Positions 1 through 8,509 are shown, counted from the first letter of the stretch. The stretch: 20,505 nt of DNA from an uncultured Oscillospiraceae bacterium (GCA_910584805.1 CAJUCB010000031.1:1-20505), one strand, 5' to 3'. The notes: generated by a model from the letters alone, not told the origin. Numbers and translations: made by a program.

Positions 1-1
1 C

Positions 2-1873
2 CAGTTCCCCCAGACCCGGATCAACATCATCGACACCCCGGGCCACGTGGACTTTACCGTGGAGGTGGAACGCTCCCTGCGCGTGCTGGATGGCAGTGTA
101 ACCGTCATGTGCGCCAAGGGCGGCGTGGAACCCCAGTCTGAGACCGTCTGGCGTCAGGCTGACCACTATCAGGTCCCCCGGATGATCTATGTCAACAAGA
201 TGGACATCATGGGCGCGGACTTCTACAACGTCCTGGACATGATCCACGAGCGCCTCAAGTGCAATGCCGTGCCCATCCAGCTCCCCATCGGCAGCGAGGA
301 TACCTTCAAGGGGATCATCGACCTGGTGGAGATGAAGGCCGACGTGTACTATGACGACGTGGGCAAGGACATGCGTGTGGAGGACATCCCCGAGGATATG
401 ATGGACCTGGCCCAGGAATACCGCACCAAGCTCATCGACGCCTGTGCGGACCTGGACGAGGAGCTGATGATGCTGGCGCTGGAAGAGCAGCCCATCCCCA
501 CGGAGATGATCCGCGCCGCCATCCGTCAGGGCACCCTGGCCAACAAGCTGGTCCCCGTGGTCTGCGGCACTTCCTACCGCAACAAGGGTGTTCAGAAGCT
601 CCTGGACGCCATCGTGGACTATATGCCCTCTCCCGTGGACATCCCCGCCATCAAGGGCGTGGACCCCGACGACGGCAGCGAGGACGAGCGCCCCGCCAAG
701 GACGACGCCCCCTTCTCCGCCCTGGCCTTCAAGATTGCAGCGGACCCCTACGTGGGCCGTCTGTCCTTCATCCGGGTCTATTCCGGCCAGTTGAATACCG
801 GCACCTCCGTGCTCAACTCCACCAAGCACCAGCGTGAGCGCGTGGGCCGCATCTTGCAGATGCACGCCAACCACCGGGAGGACATTGAGACCGTCTACTC
901 CGGCGACATCGCCGCTGTTGTGGGCTTGAAGAACTCCACCACCGGCGATACCCTGTGTGATGAGAAGCATCCCATCATCTTGGAGTCCATGGAGTTCCCC
1001 GAGCCCGTTATCCGGGTTGCCATCGAGCCCAAGACCAAGGCTGGTCAGGAGAAGATGGGTGTGGCCCTGATGAAGCTGGCGGAAGAGGACCCCACCTTCA
1101 AGACCTACACCGACGAGGAGACGGGCCAGACCATCATCGCCGGTATGGGTGAGCTCCATTTGGAGATCATCGTGGACCGTCTGCTCCGTGAGTACAAGGT
1201 GGAAGCCAACGTAGGCGCACCCCAGGTGGCTTACAAGGAGACCATCAAGCGCAGCGTGGAGCAGGACACCAAATACGCCCGCCAGTCCGGCGGTAAGGGC
1301 CAGTATGGCCACGTCAAGATCCGTGTGGAGCCCAACGAGTCCGGCAAGGGCTATGAGTTCGTCAACGAGATCGTGGGCGGTGCCATTCCCAAGGAGTATA
1401 TCCCCGCAGTGGATGCGGGTATCCAAGGGGCCATGCAGGCCGGCGTAATGGCCGGGTATCCTGTGGTGGACATTAAGGTCACTCTGTACGACGGCTCCTT
1501 CCACGAGGTGGACTCCTCCGAAATGGCCTTTAAGATCGCCGGTTCCATGGCGTTCAAGGAAGCCTGCCGGAAGGCCAATGCCTGCCTGCTGGAACCCATC
1601 ATGAAGGTCTCCGTCATTGTGCCCGAGGATTATATGGGCGACGTCATGGGCGATTTGAACTCCCGCCGGGGTCAGATCCAGGGCATGGAGGCCCGCCCCG
1701 GTGCCCAGCAGATCGACGCCCTGGTTCCCCTGTCCGAGATGTTCGGCTATGCCACCGACCTGCGCAGCCGTACCCAGGGCCGTGGCCAGTACGCCATGGA
1801 GCCTCACAGCTATGTGGAGATTCCCAAGTCCATCACGGACAAGATCGTGGCCACCCGCGGCGAGGGGAACTGA
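2..1873 (+). CDS. fusA: Elongation factor G (5' end cut off by window)
   Basis: Translational GTPase that drives ribosomal translocation and, with RRF, recycling in the cytoplasm. The frame is open from base 2, so the start lies upstream. The first visible residues carry the G3 switch-II motif DTPGH (visible residues 11-15); G4 NKMD is at visible 65-68 and the G5 region reads CGTSYRNKGV. Domain II, the III/V alpha-beta folds and the domain IV loop (GGKGQYGHV, then DGSFHEVDSSEMAFK) follow in normal order to a TGA at 1871. About 623 residues are visible. From the NKMD position in E. coli EF-G I estimate that roughly 75-80 residues (P-loop and switch I) are missing. The next gene is tuf, as in the str operon. 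The run of GELHLEI and RSRTQGRGQY near the C-terminus is typical of bacterial EF-G rather than the tetracycline-protection relatives. Confidence is very high. Confidence 0.98.
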   Translation, partial: QFPQTRINIIDTPGHVDFTVEVERSLRVLDGSVTVMCAKGGVEPQSETVWRQADHYQVPRMIYVNKMDIMGADFYNVLDMIHERLKCNAVPIQLPIGSEDTFKGIIDLVEMKADVYYDDVGKDMRVEDIPEDMMDLAQEYRTKLIDACADLDEELMMLALEEQPIPTEMIRAAIRQGTLANKLVPVVCGTSYRNKGVQKLLDAIVDYMPSPVDIPAIKGVDPDDGSEDERPAKDDAPFSALAFKIAADPYVGRLSFIRVYSGQLNTGTSVLNSTKHQRERVGRILQMHANHREDIETVYSGDIAAVVGLKNSTTGDTLCDEKHPIILESMEFPEPVIRVAIEPKTKAGQEKMGVALMKLAEEDPTFKTYTDEETGQTIIAGMGELHLEIIVDRLLREYKVEANVGAPQVAYKETIKRSVEQDTKYARQSGGKGQYGHVKIRVEPNESGKGYEFVNEIVGGAIPKEYIPAVDAGIQGAMQAGVMAGYPVVDIKVTLYDGSFHEVDSSEMAFKIAGSMAFKEACRKANACLLEPIMKVSVIVPEDYMGDVMGDLNSRRGQIQGMEARPGAQQIDALVPLSEMFGYATDLRSRTQGRGQYAMEPHSYVEIPKSITDKIVATRGEGN

Positions 1874-1920
1874 GCCCCACCGGCAGAGGTAAGCCTGCAA
1901 CCACGAGAAATTATAAATTC

Positions 1921-1947
1921 GATGCTTTTTCGCGAGAAAAAAGCATC
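1921..1947 (+). terminator. Hairpin between fusA and tuf (possible weak terminator)
   Basis: A perfect 10-bp stem (1921-1930 with 1938-1947, GATGCTTTTT/AAAAAGCATC) closes a 7-nt loop 48 nt after the fusA stop. It is not followed by a T-run, so it is not a classical intrinsic terminator. It may be an attenuator, an RNA-stability element or part of a longer folded leader together with the hairpin just downstream. Confidence 0.4.
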
Positions 1948-1955
1948 CGGAAGGT

Positions 1956-1996
1956 GAAATTACAGGGGGAAATTTTTGATTTCCCGTTGTAATTTC
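1956..1996 (+). repeat. 18-bp imperfect inverted repeat in front of tuf
   Basis: Arms 1956-1973 and 1979-1996 match at 16 of 18 positions around a TTTTG loop. The right arm contains the proposed tuf -35 element (TTGTAA, 1987-1992), so the repeat could serve either as an RNA hairpin for transcripts reading through from fusA or as a DNA operator at the tuf promoter. No T-run follows it. Confidence 0.55.
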
Positions 1997-2015
1997 CCTC
2001 CATATCCTGTAGAAT
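1987..2015 (+). promoter_or_regulatory. Predicted sigma-A promoter of tuf
   Basis: TTGTAA (1987-1992) and TAGAAT (2010-2015) are separated by exactly 17 nt. Start of transcription would be near 2022, giving a leader of about 50 nt before the tuf ATG. It would let tuf be made in excess over fusA, as is usual for EF-Tu. Confidence 0.6.
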
Positions 2016-2073
2016 ACTACACATAACAGGACACACTTTGGCTTTTACAACGATTCTGAGGAGGATTATTATT

Positions 2074-3276
<1,203 letters not shown>

Positions 3277-3384
3277 GAAGAACTGCGTTGCGCACACACC
3301 TGCCTGTAGGCGGGGGATTCGGAGAACAACCGCCAGCGGTGGCCCTTCGTAGAGAACGGAACGTGACATCTTATTAACACCCAA

Positions 3385-3419
3385 GGGAGGGCAAAGCTGA
3401 GGCTTTGCCCTCCCTTTTT
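3385..3419 (+). terminator. Strong intrinsic terminator after tuf
   Basis: A perfect 13-bp GC-rich stem (3385-3397 with 3402-3414) with a 4-nt loop is followed by TTTTT (3415-3419). It closes the fusA-tuf operon. It ends only 19 nt before the mscS start codon. The 108 nt between the tuf stop and this stem contain only small potential hairpins (for example GCC-TGTA-GGC near 3303-3310) and no gene that I can support. Confidence 0.92.
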
Positions 3420-3438
3420 CAGAGAAAAGGAGGCAGCT

Positions 3439-4290
3439 ATGGAAACGACAGATACCGAGTCCTTGGAAGAAAGCGTAGAAACCGCAGTACGAAACCTCAC
3501 CGTCTACGGCTGGGAGGGGGCTGTAAAACTCATCCTCACCGCTCTGGCGCTGCTGCTGGCCTGTCTGGTGGTCAAGCGGATCATCCTGCGGCTCCTGGAC
3601 CGGGGCCTGGACCGGGGGCACATTGAGAAGAGCTTCCATGCGTTCATCCGTTCTGCGGCCAATATCCTGCTGTGGTTCCTCACCATTTTGATTGTAGCCC
3701 AGTCTCTAGGGGTGAACGCTACCTCCCTGGTGGCCCTGCTGAGCATCGCTGGTTTGGCGGTGTCCTTGTCAGTGAAGGACAGCCTGTCCAACCTGGCGGG
3801 GGGACTGACCATTCTCAGCTCCCAGCCCTTTAAGGTGGGGGACTATGTGGAGATTGGGGATATCGCCGGGACTGTTTTGGAGATCGGAATGGTCCACACC
3901 AAGTTGAACACCACAGACAACTGCCGCCTGGTGCTGCCCAACAGTACGGTAGCTGCTGCCCTGGTGCGCAACTACTCCACAGAACCCCTGCGCCGGGTGG
4001 ACCTGACAGTGGGTGCGGACTATAACTCACCAGTGGAGCAGGTAAAAGCGACCCTGCTGGGGATTATGGAGGCCCACGAAAAGGTCCTGCCGGACCCTGC
4101 CCCCTTCGCCCGGCTCAGCAACTACGGGGACAGTACCATTGAATATACCCTCCGGGCCTGGTGCCTGACGGAGGACTATTGGGAGGTATACTACGACCTC
4201 TTGGAGGCCATCAAGTCTGCCTTTGACGCCCAGGGTATCGGCATTCCCTTCCCGCAGATGGATGTACATCTGGACAAGAGCGAGGCATAA
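3439..4290 (+). CDS. mscS: Small-conductance mechanosensitive channel, MscS family
   Basis: Inner-membrane tension-gated channel that releases solutes during hypo-osmotic shock. The 283-residue product is the size of the minimal MscS class. Membrane segments are at about 28-50 and 72-92, then the pore helix at about 94-125 reads ALLSIAGLAVSLSVKDSLSN, matching the Ala/Gly-packed, kinked TM3 of E. coli MscS. The beta domain follows (QPFKVGDYVEIGDIAGTVLEIG) and then the alpha-beta domain, ending near residue 283 after FPQMDVHL. AGGAGG (3428-3433) is 5 nt before the ATG. The gene begins 19 nt after the tuf terminator with no clear promoter of its own, so it may depend on readthrough or on an unrecognised promoter. 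It is not obviously linked in function to tuf or to the downstream resistance cassette. The family is certain; the specific paralogue is not. Confidence 0.93.
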   Translation: METTDTESLEESVETAVRNLTVYGWEGAVKLILTALALLLACLVVKRIILRLLDRGLDRGHIEKSFHAFIRSAANILLWFLTILIVAQSLGVNATSLVALLSIAGLAVSLSVKDSLSNLAGGLTILSSQPFKVGDYVEIGDIAGTVLEIGMVHTKLNTTDNCRLVLPNSTVAAALVRNYSTEPLRRVDLTVGADYNSPVEQVKATLLGIMEAHEKVLPDPAPFARLSNYGDSTIEYTLRAWCLTEDYWEVYYDLLEAIKSAFDAQGIGIPFPQMDVHLDKSEA

Positions 4291-4392
4291 TGGGAACCAA
4301 GAAAACACTTTTGAGGGGTCATTTTGGACATTGGACTGGGAGGGTTTTTCTCCGGTGAAACATCCATAGGGCTTGCACCATGGGAATTGGTC

Positions 4393-4422
4393 TTGACAAA
4401 CCGACCAACAGTATGTTAAAAT
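4393..4422 (+). promoter_or_regulatory. tetR promoter with extended -10
   Basis: Consensus TTGACA (4393-4398) and TAAAAT (4417-4422) are 18 nt apart. A TG at 4414-4415, one base before the -10 hexamer, makes it an extended -10. The -10 sits between the arms of the inverted repeat at 4404-4440, so a bound repressor would block polymerase. Confidence 0.8.
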
Positions 4423-4440
4423 GCAAAACATACCGTTGGT
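4404..4440. promoter_or_regulatory. Probable TetR-family operator (14-bp inverted repeat)
   Basis: Arms 4404-4417 and 4427-4440 match at 13 of 14 positions (ACCAACAGTATGTT / AACATACCGTTGGT) with a 9-nt spacer. The spacer and arm edges hold the tetR -10. Each arm also contains the quasi-palindrome ATAC(C/T)-GTT-GGT, so this may be two adjoining dimer sites in opposite orientation. The CATACCG half-site recurs in the palindrome at 5161-5179, in front of the ABC genes, which supports a shared regulator; the encoded TetR protein is the natural candidate. Confidence 0.7.
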
Positions 4441-4461
4441 ATCTATGAGGAGGGAAGTGCC

Positions 4462-5115
4462 ATGGCGAGAAACCGCCACCCGGAGGAGACGGTCACGCTG
4501 ATTTTGGACGTGGCGTTCCGCCTGTTCATGGAAAAGGGCTATGAATATACCTCCATCCAGGATATTTTGGACCAGCTGGGGGGCCTGAGCAAGGGGGCCA
4601 TTTACCACCACTTCAAGTCCAAGGAGGAGATTCTAGTGGCGGTGGTGGACCGAATGACGGCGGAGTCCAACCAAATGCTGGCGGAAATTCGGGATCGTCC
4701 TGGCCTTACGGGGAAGGAGAAGTTGAAAACTATTTTCAAAGCCTCCATCAGCCGCCCCGTGCAGGACCAGATTTTCACCGTGGCCCCCAATTTCCGCAAC
4801 AACGCCAAGCTGCTCTTTGGACTCCTCCACGACACCATAGAGGAGGCGGCCCCCAACTACGTGGTGCCCATTATCCAGCAGGGCATCGCTGACGGCTCCA
4901 TCCAGACGGAGTACCCCAAAGCCCTGGCGGAGCTGATTCTCTTGACGGCCAATGTGTGGATGAACCCTATGATCTTCGACAGCACCCAGGAGGAGACCTG
5001 GCAAAAGTTCATGGTGTTCGCCCAGATGATGGAGGGCTTCGGGCTGGATATTATGGACCAGGAACTGCTGGAACGGATCCAGACCCTCACCGCCCTGTAC
5101 CAACAGAACAAATGA
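4462..5115 (+). CDS. TetR/AcrR-family transcriptional repressor
   Basis: A 217-residue ligand-responsive DNA-binding repressor. The N-terminal TetR helix-turn-helix lies at about residues 12-56 (AFRLFMEKGYEYTSIQDILD, then GLSKGAIYHHFKSKEEIL). The remaining helical part would be the ligand-binding and dimer domain, whose sequence is too variable for me to name a ligand. AGGAGG (4448-4453) is 8 nt before the ATG. The promoter carries a large inverted repeat, consistent with autorepression. Directly downstream are an ABC ATPase, its membrane partner and an MFS exporter, so the likely role is to induce efflux when a toxic compound is present. A short hairpin after the stop may reduce readthrough into the ABC genes. 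Family assignment is very sure; the target set is inferred from operators and position. Confidence 0.93.
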   Translation: MARNRHPEETVTLILDVAFRLFMEKGYEYTSIQDILDQLGGLSKGAIYHHFKSKEEILVAVVDRMTAESNQMLAEIRDRPGLTGKEKLKTIFKASISRPVQDQIFTVAPNFRNNAKLLFGLLHDTIEEAAPNYVVPIIQQGIADGSIQTEYPKALAELILLTANVWMNPMIFDSTQEETWQKFMVFAQMMEGFGLDIMDQELLERIQTLTALYQQNK

Positions 5116-5122
5116 AATATAC

Positions 5123-5142
5123 CTGCCCGGAAAAACGGGCAG
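5123..5142 (+). terminator. Weak terminator or attenuator hairpin after tetR
   Basis: A 7-bp stem CTGCCCG/CGGGCAG (5123-5129 with 5136-5142) with a 6-nt A-rich loop is followed by a mixed T-rich stretch (CTATATTTTAG) rather than a clean T-run. It lies 7 nt after the tetR stop and could partially separate tetR from the ABC genes. Confidence 0.5.
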
Positions 5143-5160
5143 CTATATTTTAGAATAATA

Positions 5161-5179
5161 CATACCGCTCGACGGTATG
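5161..5179. promoter_or_regulatory. Probable operator in front of ABC/MFS genes
   Basis: A perfect inverted repeat, CATACCG (5161-5167) and CGGTATG (5173-5179), has a 5-nt spacer. It lies between the tetR hairpin and the ribosome-binding site of the ATPase gene. The same half-site is found in the tetR promoter repeat, although the spacing and relative orientation differ. A possible -10 (TAGAAT, 5151-5156) just upstream would put transcription start at about the palindrome, but its -35 is poor. Confidence 0.6.
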
Positions 5180-5192
5180 GAAAGGGGTAGAA

Positions 5193-5912
5193 ATGGAAAC
5201 GATCCTACAAGTGAATGCCGTGAAAAAACACTACGGCCCGGTGCGGGTGCTCCGGCAGTGCAGCCTGGAAATCCAGGCGGGGGAAATCTATGGCCTGCTG
5301 GGGATAAACGGCGCAGGTAAGACCACCTTGATGAAGCTGGTTCTGGGGCTGCAAAAGCTGGATGGAGGGAGCATTCTTGTCCTGGGCAGGGAGATCCGGG
5401 ATAGCTCCGCTTATTTGGCCCAGGTGGGCAGCATCATCGAGACCCCCAGCTTTTATGAGCACTTGACTGCCCAGGCCCTGTTGACCATGCACCAGGCCTA
5501 CCTGGGGCGGGAGGGGGACATTGTCGGGACCTTACAGCGGGTAGGCCTGGGGGGAGAGACGCGACCCATTGGGCAATTTTCCTTAGGGATGAAACAGCGC
5601 TTGGGGTTGGCTCGTGCCATCCTCCACCGACCCCGCTTACTGCTGCTGGATGAGCCCCTCAATGGACTGGACCCGGTGGCCATTTTGGAGATGCGGACGC
5701 TGTTGGGGGAGCTGGCCGGGGAGGGGATGGCCATCCTCCTGTCCAGCCATATCATAGGAGAACTCCGGCACAGCGCCGGGCGCATTGGTGTCCTGTCCGG
5801 AGGCGTCATCTGCCAGGAATTTTCCACGGCAGAGAAGATAGCGGAGTATGGGGATGGCTTTGAGGACTATGTGGTGGGACTGATGAGGGGGAGGCAACAT
5901 GAGGTATTATAA
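5193..5912 (+). CDS. ABC transporter ATP-binding protein, BcrA/lantibiotic-immunity type
   Basis: Cytoplasmic ATPase that powers an ABC-2 type exporter. In its 239 residues I see Walker A GINGAGKTT (37-45), the Q-loop region QVGSIIETPSFYEHL (about 77-91), the signature segment FSLGMKQR (129-136) in place of LSGGQ, Walker B LLLLDE (149-154) followed by PLNGLDP, and the H-loop histidine at 186 (SSHIIGE). The SIIETPSFY segment and FSLGMKQR signature are typical of the BcrA and lantibiotic self-protection group. AAGGGG (5182-5187) precedes the ATG by 5 nt. Its 3' end overlaps the permease gene by 14 nt, showing translational coupling. The regulator upstream and the palindrome before the gene suggest induction by substrate. 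The substrate is unknown; peptide antibiotics such as bacitracin or lantibiotics are a guess from the family. Confidence 0.93.
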   Translation: METILQVNAVKKHYGPVRVLRQCSLEIQAGEIYGLLGINGAGKTTLMKLVLGLQKLDGGSILVLGREIRDSSAYLAQVGSIIETPSFYEHLTAQALLTMHQAYLGREGDIVGTLQRVGLGGETRPIGQFSLGMKQRLGLARAILHRPRLLLLDEPLNGLDPVAILEMRTLLGELAGEGMAILLSSHIIGELRHSAGRIGVLSGGVICQEFSTAEKIAEYGDGFEDYVVGLMRGRQHEVL

Positions 5913-6615
5913 ACTGGAACAACAGAAGCTGCGGCCTGCCACTTACCGCTGGGCGGTGCTGGGTATCTACCTCTCGGTTCAATTGATGGGGATGTTCTTC
6001 CTGTTCATTCCCAAGCTAGAGGGGCTTCCTGCTGGACGGGTGGGGGACGCCATGTTTTCCACTTGGAGTGGCTTGCTGGGCCTGACCACTGCCTTGCACT
6101 TTGCCTGCTTCAGCGTCTTTGCGGCGACCCTAGCGGCGAAGCTGGTTGTAAAGGAATACTGCGGGGCGGGGGCGGAGGTCTTGTTGAGCTACCCTGTACC
6201 ACGGCGGCGAATCTTGAGGGCAAAATGCGCGGTGTTTTGTACCATGACCGTGGCGGCAGCGGCCCTAAGCAACAGCGTGACCATGGGGGGCATGTACCTG
6301 GCCTCCCGGCTGTTCCAGGCCCCGCCCCAGATGGATGTAACAGGATTCCCCCTGGTGGTGGTGCTGGTGAGTTTGCTTATGGGGGTGCTGTCCGCCGTGG
6401 CGGGACTGGTGGCTGCTGTGGTGGGGTGGAAAAAACGCTCCCCTGTGGCTGCCGTGGTGGGGGCCCTGCTGCTGGTGTGCTGTACCGCCAACGGGATCCC
6501 CTGTGCTCCCCGGTATATCCTCTGGGTGATGCTGGGGATGGCCTGTGTGTTCCTCCTGGCTGCCGCCCTGCTGTATCGGGTTCTGGCCCGGTGGATTGAA
6601 GGAATGGAGGTTTAA
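5899..6615 (+). CDS. ABC-2 type transporter membrane subunit
   Basis: A 238-residue hydrophobic protein with about six predicted membrane segments (roughly 18-37, 58-80, 108-133, 150-176, 181-200 and 207-227), the usual topology of ABC-2 export permeases. It starts within the last codons of the ATPase gene (14-nt overlap), so the two almost certainly form one transporter, probably a homodimer of this subunit with two ATPases. The motif EVLLSYPVPRRRILRAKC between the second and third segments resembles the amphipathic coupling region found in this family, where a cytoplasmic helix contacts the ATPase. It is short, as in the BcrB and lantibiotic immunity EG-type subunits. I identify it by topology and partner more than by sequence. 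The MFS gene starts only 2 nt after its stop. Confidence 0.85.
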   Translation: MRYYKLEQQKLRPATYRWAVLGIYLSVQLMGMFFLFIPKLEGLPAGRVGDAMFSTWSGLLGLTTALHFACFSVFAATLAAKLVVKEYCGAGAEVLLSYPVPRRRILRAKCAVFCTMTVAAAALSNSVTMGGMYLASRLFQAPPQMDVTGFPLVVVLVSLLMGVLSAVAGLVAAVVGWKKRSPVAAVVGALLLVCCTANGIPCAPRYILWVMLGMACVFLLAAALLYRVLARWIEGMEV

Positions 6616-6617
6616 GT

Positions 6618-7874
6618 GTGAAGAAGAAGCTGTTTTCCAGGGATTTTACCCTGGTGGTCATCGGCCAAATTGTCTCCCTCTTCGGCAACGCCACAGTGCG
6701 CTTCGCCCTGCCCCTGTACCTGCTGAACCAGACCGGTTCCGCCGCCCTCTTCGGCGGGGTGACCGCCTGTGCCTTCCTCCCCATGATCCTGCTCTCCCCC
6801 ATCGGGGGGATTGTGGCAGACCGGGTGAACAAGCGCAACATCATGGTCCTGCTGGATTTCGTCACGGCCCTGCTGCTTCTGGGCTTTGCCCTGCTGCTGC
6901 GGGGGGAGTGGCTCATCCCGCTGGTGACGGTGACGCTGATGCTCCTCTATGGTATCGCGGGGGCCTATCAACCGGCGGTGCAGGCCAGCATTCCCGCCCT
7001 GGTGCCCCAGGAACGGATTGTGGAGGCCAACTCCGTGGTCAATGTCATAAGCTCTTTGGCAGCCCTGGCGGGGCCGGCTTTGGGGGGGATTGTCTACAGT
7101 GTCTATGGCCTGAAACCAGTGCTGTGGGTATGTGTGGCTTGCTTCCTGCTGTCAGCGGGAATGGAGCTGTGGATTAGGATACCCCACCAGAAACGGCCCA
7201 GAGAACCCCTGTGGGCTATGGTTCAAGGGGATTTTCGGGAGAGCCTCCGCCTGATCTGGCGGGAGAAGCCCGCCCTGGGTCAAGTGCTGCTGGTGCTGTG
7301 CGCCCTGAATTTGTTCCTCTCTGCCATGCTGGTGGTGGGACTGCCCTACATGATTACCGAAGTGCTGCCCCTGGAAGAGGCCTTGGCGGACCGGCTGTAT
7401 GGCTTCGCCCAGGGGGCGATGGCGGCCGGGGGGCTGGTGGGGGGCATCCTGGCTGGGGTGCTGGCCCAGCGGCTGTCGTTGGACAAGGCGGGGCATTTGC
7501 TCACTGCCTGCGCCCTGCTGGTGCTCCCCATGGGCCTGGGCTGTGGCTTTATCTCCTCGGGGCTGGTGAATGACGGCATCCTCACCGCCGGTTGCTTTGG
7601 TATCATGGTCTGTTCCACCCTGCTTACGGTGCAGCTGATGGCCCTGATCCAGCGGGAGACCCCTCAGGACTGTATGGGCAAGGTGATCTCCGTGGTGCTC
7701 ACAGTGGCCATGTGTGCCCAGCCCCTGGGCACGGCCTTTTACGGCTTCCTGTTCAACCAGTGCAAGGGCTTTGAATTTGTGGTGATCCTCTTTGCGGGCT
7801 GTGTATCTCTGGTGATTGCCCGCCTCGCAGGGGTGGCGTTACGACAACTGACGTTGGAGGAGACAAAACAATGA
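6618..7874 (+). CDS. MFS efflux transporter (Mef/EntS-like group)
   Basis: A 418-residue major facilitator superfamily protein with about twelve hydrophobic segments split by a central loop near residues 190-215. The start LFSRDFTLVVIGQIVSLFGN and the loop after TM2, GGIVADRVNKRN (the MFS motif A region, G-x-x-x-D-R), are typical of the group holding macrolide efflux Mef proteins and the enterobactin exporter EntS. It would export a small molecule using the proton gradient. The start is GTG at 6618, 2 nt after the permease stop, with GGAGG (6606-6610) 7 nt upstream; another GTG at 6616 is out of frame. Being tightly coupled to an ABC exporter pair under a TetR regulator suggests that both pumps answer the same signal. 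The substrate cannot be told from sequence. It ends in a stem that acts as a terminator. Confidence 0.9.
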   Translation: MKKKLFSRDFTLVVIGQIVSLFGNATVRFALPLYLLNQTGSAALFGGVTACAFLPMILLSPIGGIVADRVNKRNIMVLLDFVTALLLLGFALLLRGEWLIPLVTVTLMLLYGIAGAYQPAVQASIPALVPQERIVEANSVVNVISSLAALAGPALGGIVYSVYGLKPVLWVCVACFLLSAGMELWIRIPHQKRPREPLWAMVQGDFRESLRLIWREKPALGQVLLVLCALNLFLSAMLVVGLPYMITEVLPLEEALADRLYGFAQGAMAAGGLVGGILAGVLAQRLSLDKAGHLLTACALLVLPMGLGCGFISSGLVNDGILTAGCFGIMVCSTLLTVQLMALIQRETPQDCMGKVISVVLTVAMCAQPLGTAFYGFLFNQCKGFEFVVILFAGCVSLVIARLAGVALRQLTLEETKQ

Positions 7875-7914
7875 AATGGCGGGACACTTCCTCACCGAAG
7901 TGCCCCGCCATTTT
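7874..7914. terminator. Bidirectional terminator between convergent genes
   Basis: A 17-bp stem with one mismatch (7874-7890 with 7897-7913) and a 6-nt loop has A-rich left and T-rich right flanks. It lies between the MFS stop and the stop codon of the minus-strand gene, which ends 3 nt away. It can serve both strands, although the T-run is short on each side. Confidence 0.8.
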
Positions 7915-7916
7915 GA

Positions 7917-8426
7917 TTATGTACCCTGTTCTCCGGAAGCCTTTGCGGGATAGGCCAAACTCTGCATAAACCCGTCCCCCTGGTTGCAGAACACCTCTCC
8001 GCCGACGACCTCCTTCTTATACACCAGCAGGCTGGCCCAGATGTCCTTTTGCAGGCCAGGGTAGTTGTTCACCTGGTAGGTGTAGCGCTTCACCGTTTTG
8101 CCTGCATAGGCGGTGAGGTCGAAGCCCTGCTCCTTTTGCAGGGCCAGGTATTCGTCATAGGAGGTATCGAAGGTCTCGGGGATTAGGACGTCCTCAATGC
8201 TGGCGGCCTCTGGGGCCACCAGCCAGCCGCAGCTTTCCAGGAAGGAAATCCGGTCCTCGTTGGTCTTGACGCCTTTGGCGTCCATCTGGGTGACGGAAAG
8301 GGCCTCCGTCTCCCGGATGTCCCGCACCAAGCCCAGGCCGGCTCCCACAAAGCCGATGGTCAAGACCAGCATGATGAATCCGGCCACCAGCCGGGCGCGG
8401 TGGATCTTTTTCGTGATGATAATCAT
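7917..8426 (-). CDS. DUF4830-like membrane-anchored protein of unknown function
   Basis: A 169-residue protein with a basic N-terminus (KKIHRAR) and one membrane helix at about residues 12-33 lacking an obvious signal-peptidase site, so the rest is probably displayed outside the membrane. The soluble part contains NEDRISFLESCGW, a stretch ending IPETFDTSYDEYLALQKEQG, then FDLTAYAGKTVKRYTYQVNNY and a final LLVYKKEVVGGEVFC. From memory this pattern fits DUF4830, a small extracytoplasmic domain found in clostridial Firmicutes; no function is known. GAGAGGAG (8436-8443 on the top strand) is 9 nt before the ATG. It is the only gene on this strand, is divergent from the pseudouridine synthase, and is convergent with the MFS gene. 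A 7-bp perfect inverted repeat (8446-8452 with 8465-8471) sits in its presumed leader. I see no convincing promoter for it. Confidence 0.8.
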   Translation of the reverse strand: MIIITKKIHRARLVAGFIMLVLTIGFVGAGLGLVRDIRETEALSVTQMDAKGVKTNEDRISFLESCGWLVAPEAASIEDVLIPETFDTSYDEYLALQKEQGFDLTAYAGKTVKRYTYQVNNYPGLQKDIWASLLVYKKEVVGGEVFCNQGDGFMQSLAYPAKASGEQGT

Positions 8427-8509
8427 AGCAAGCAGCTCCTCTCGCTTCCGGCTGATGGCGAGCCGCCGGAAATCTTCCCCACAACCCTATGTCCTTTCTC
8501 CGAAAAGTA

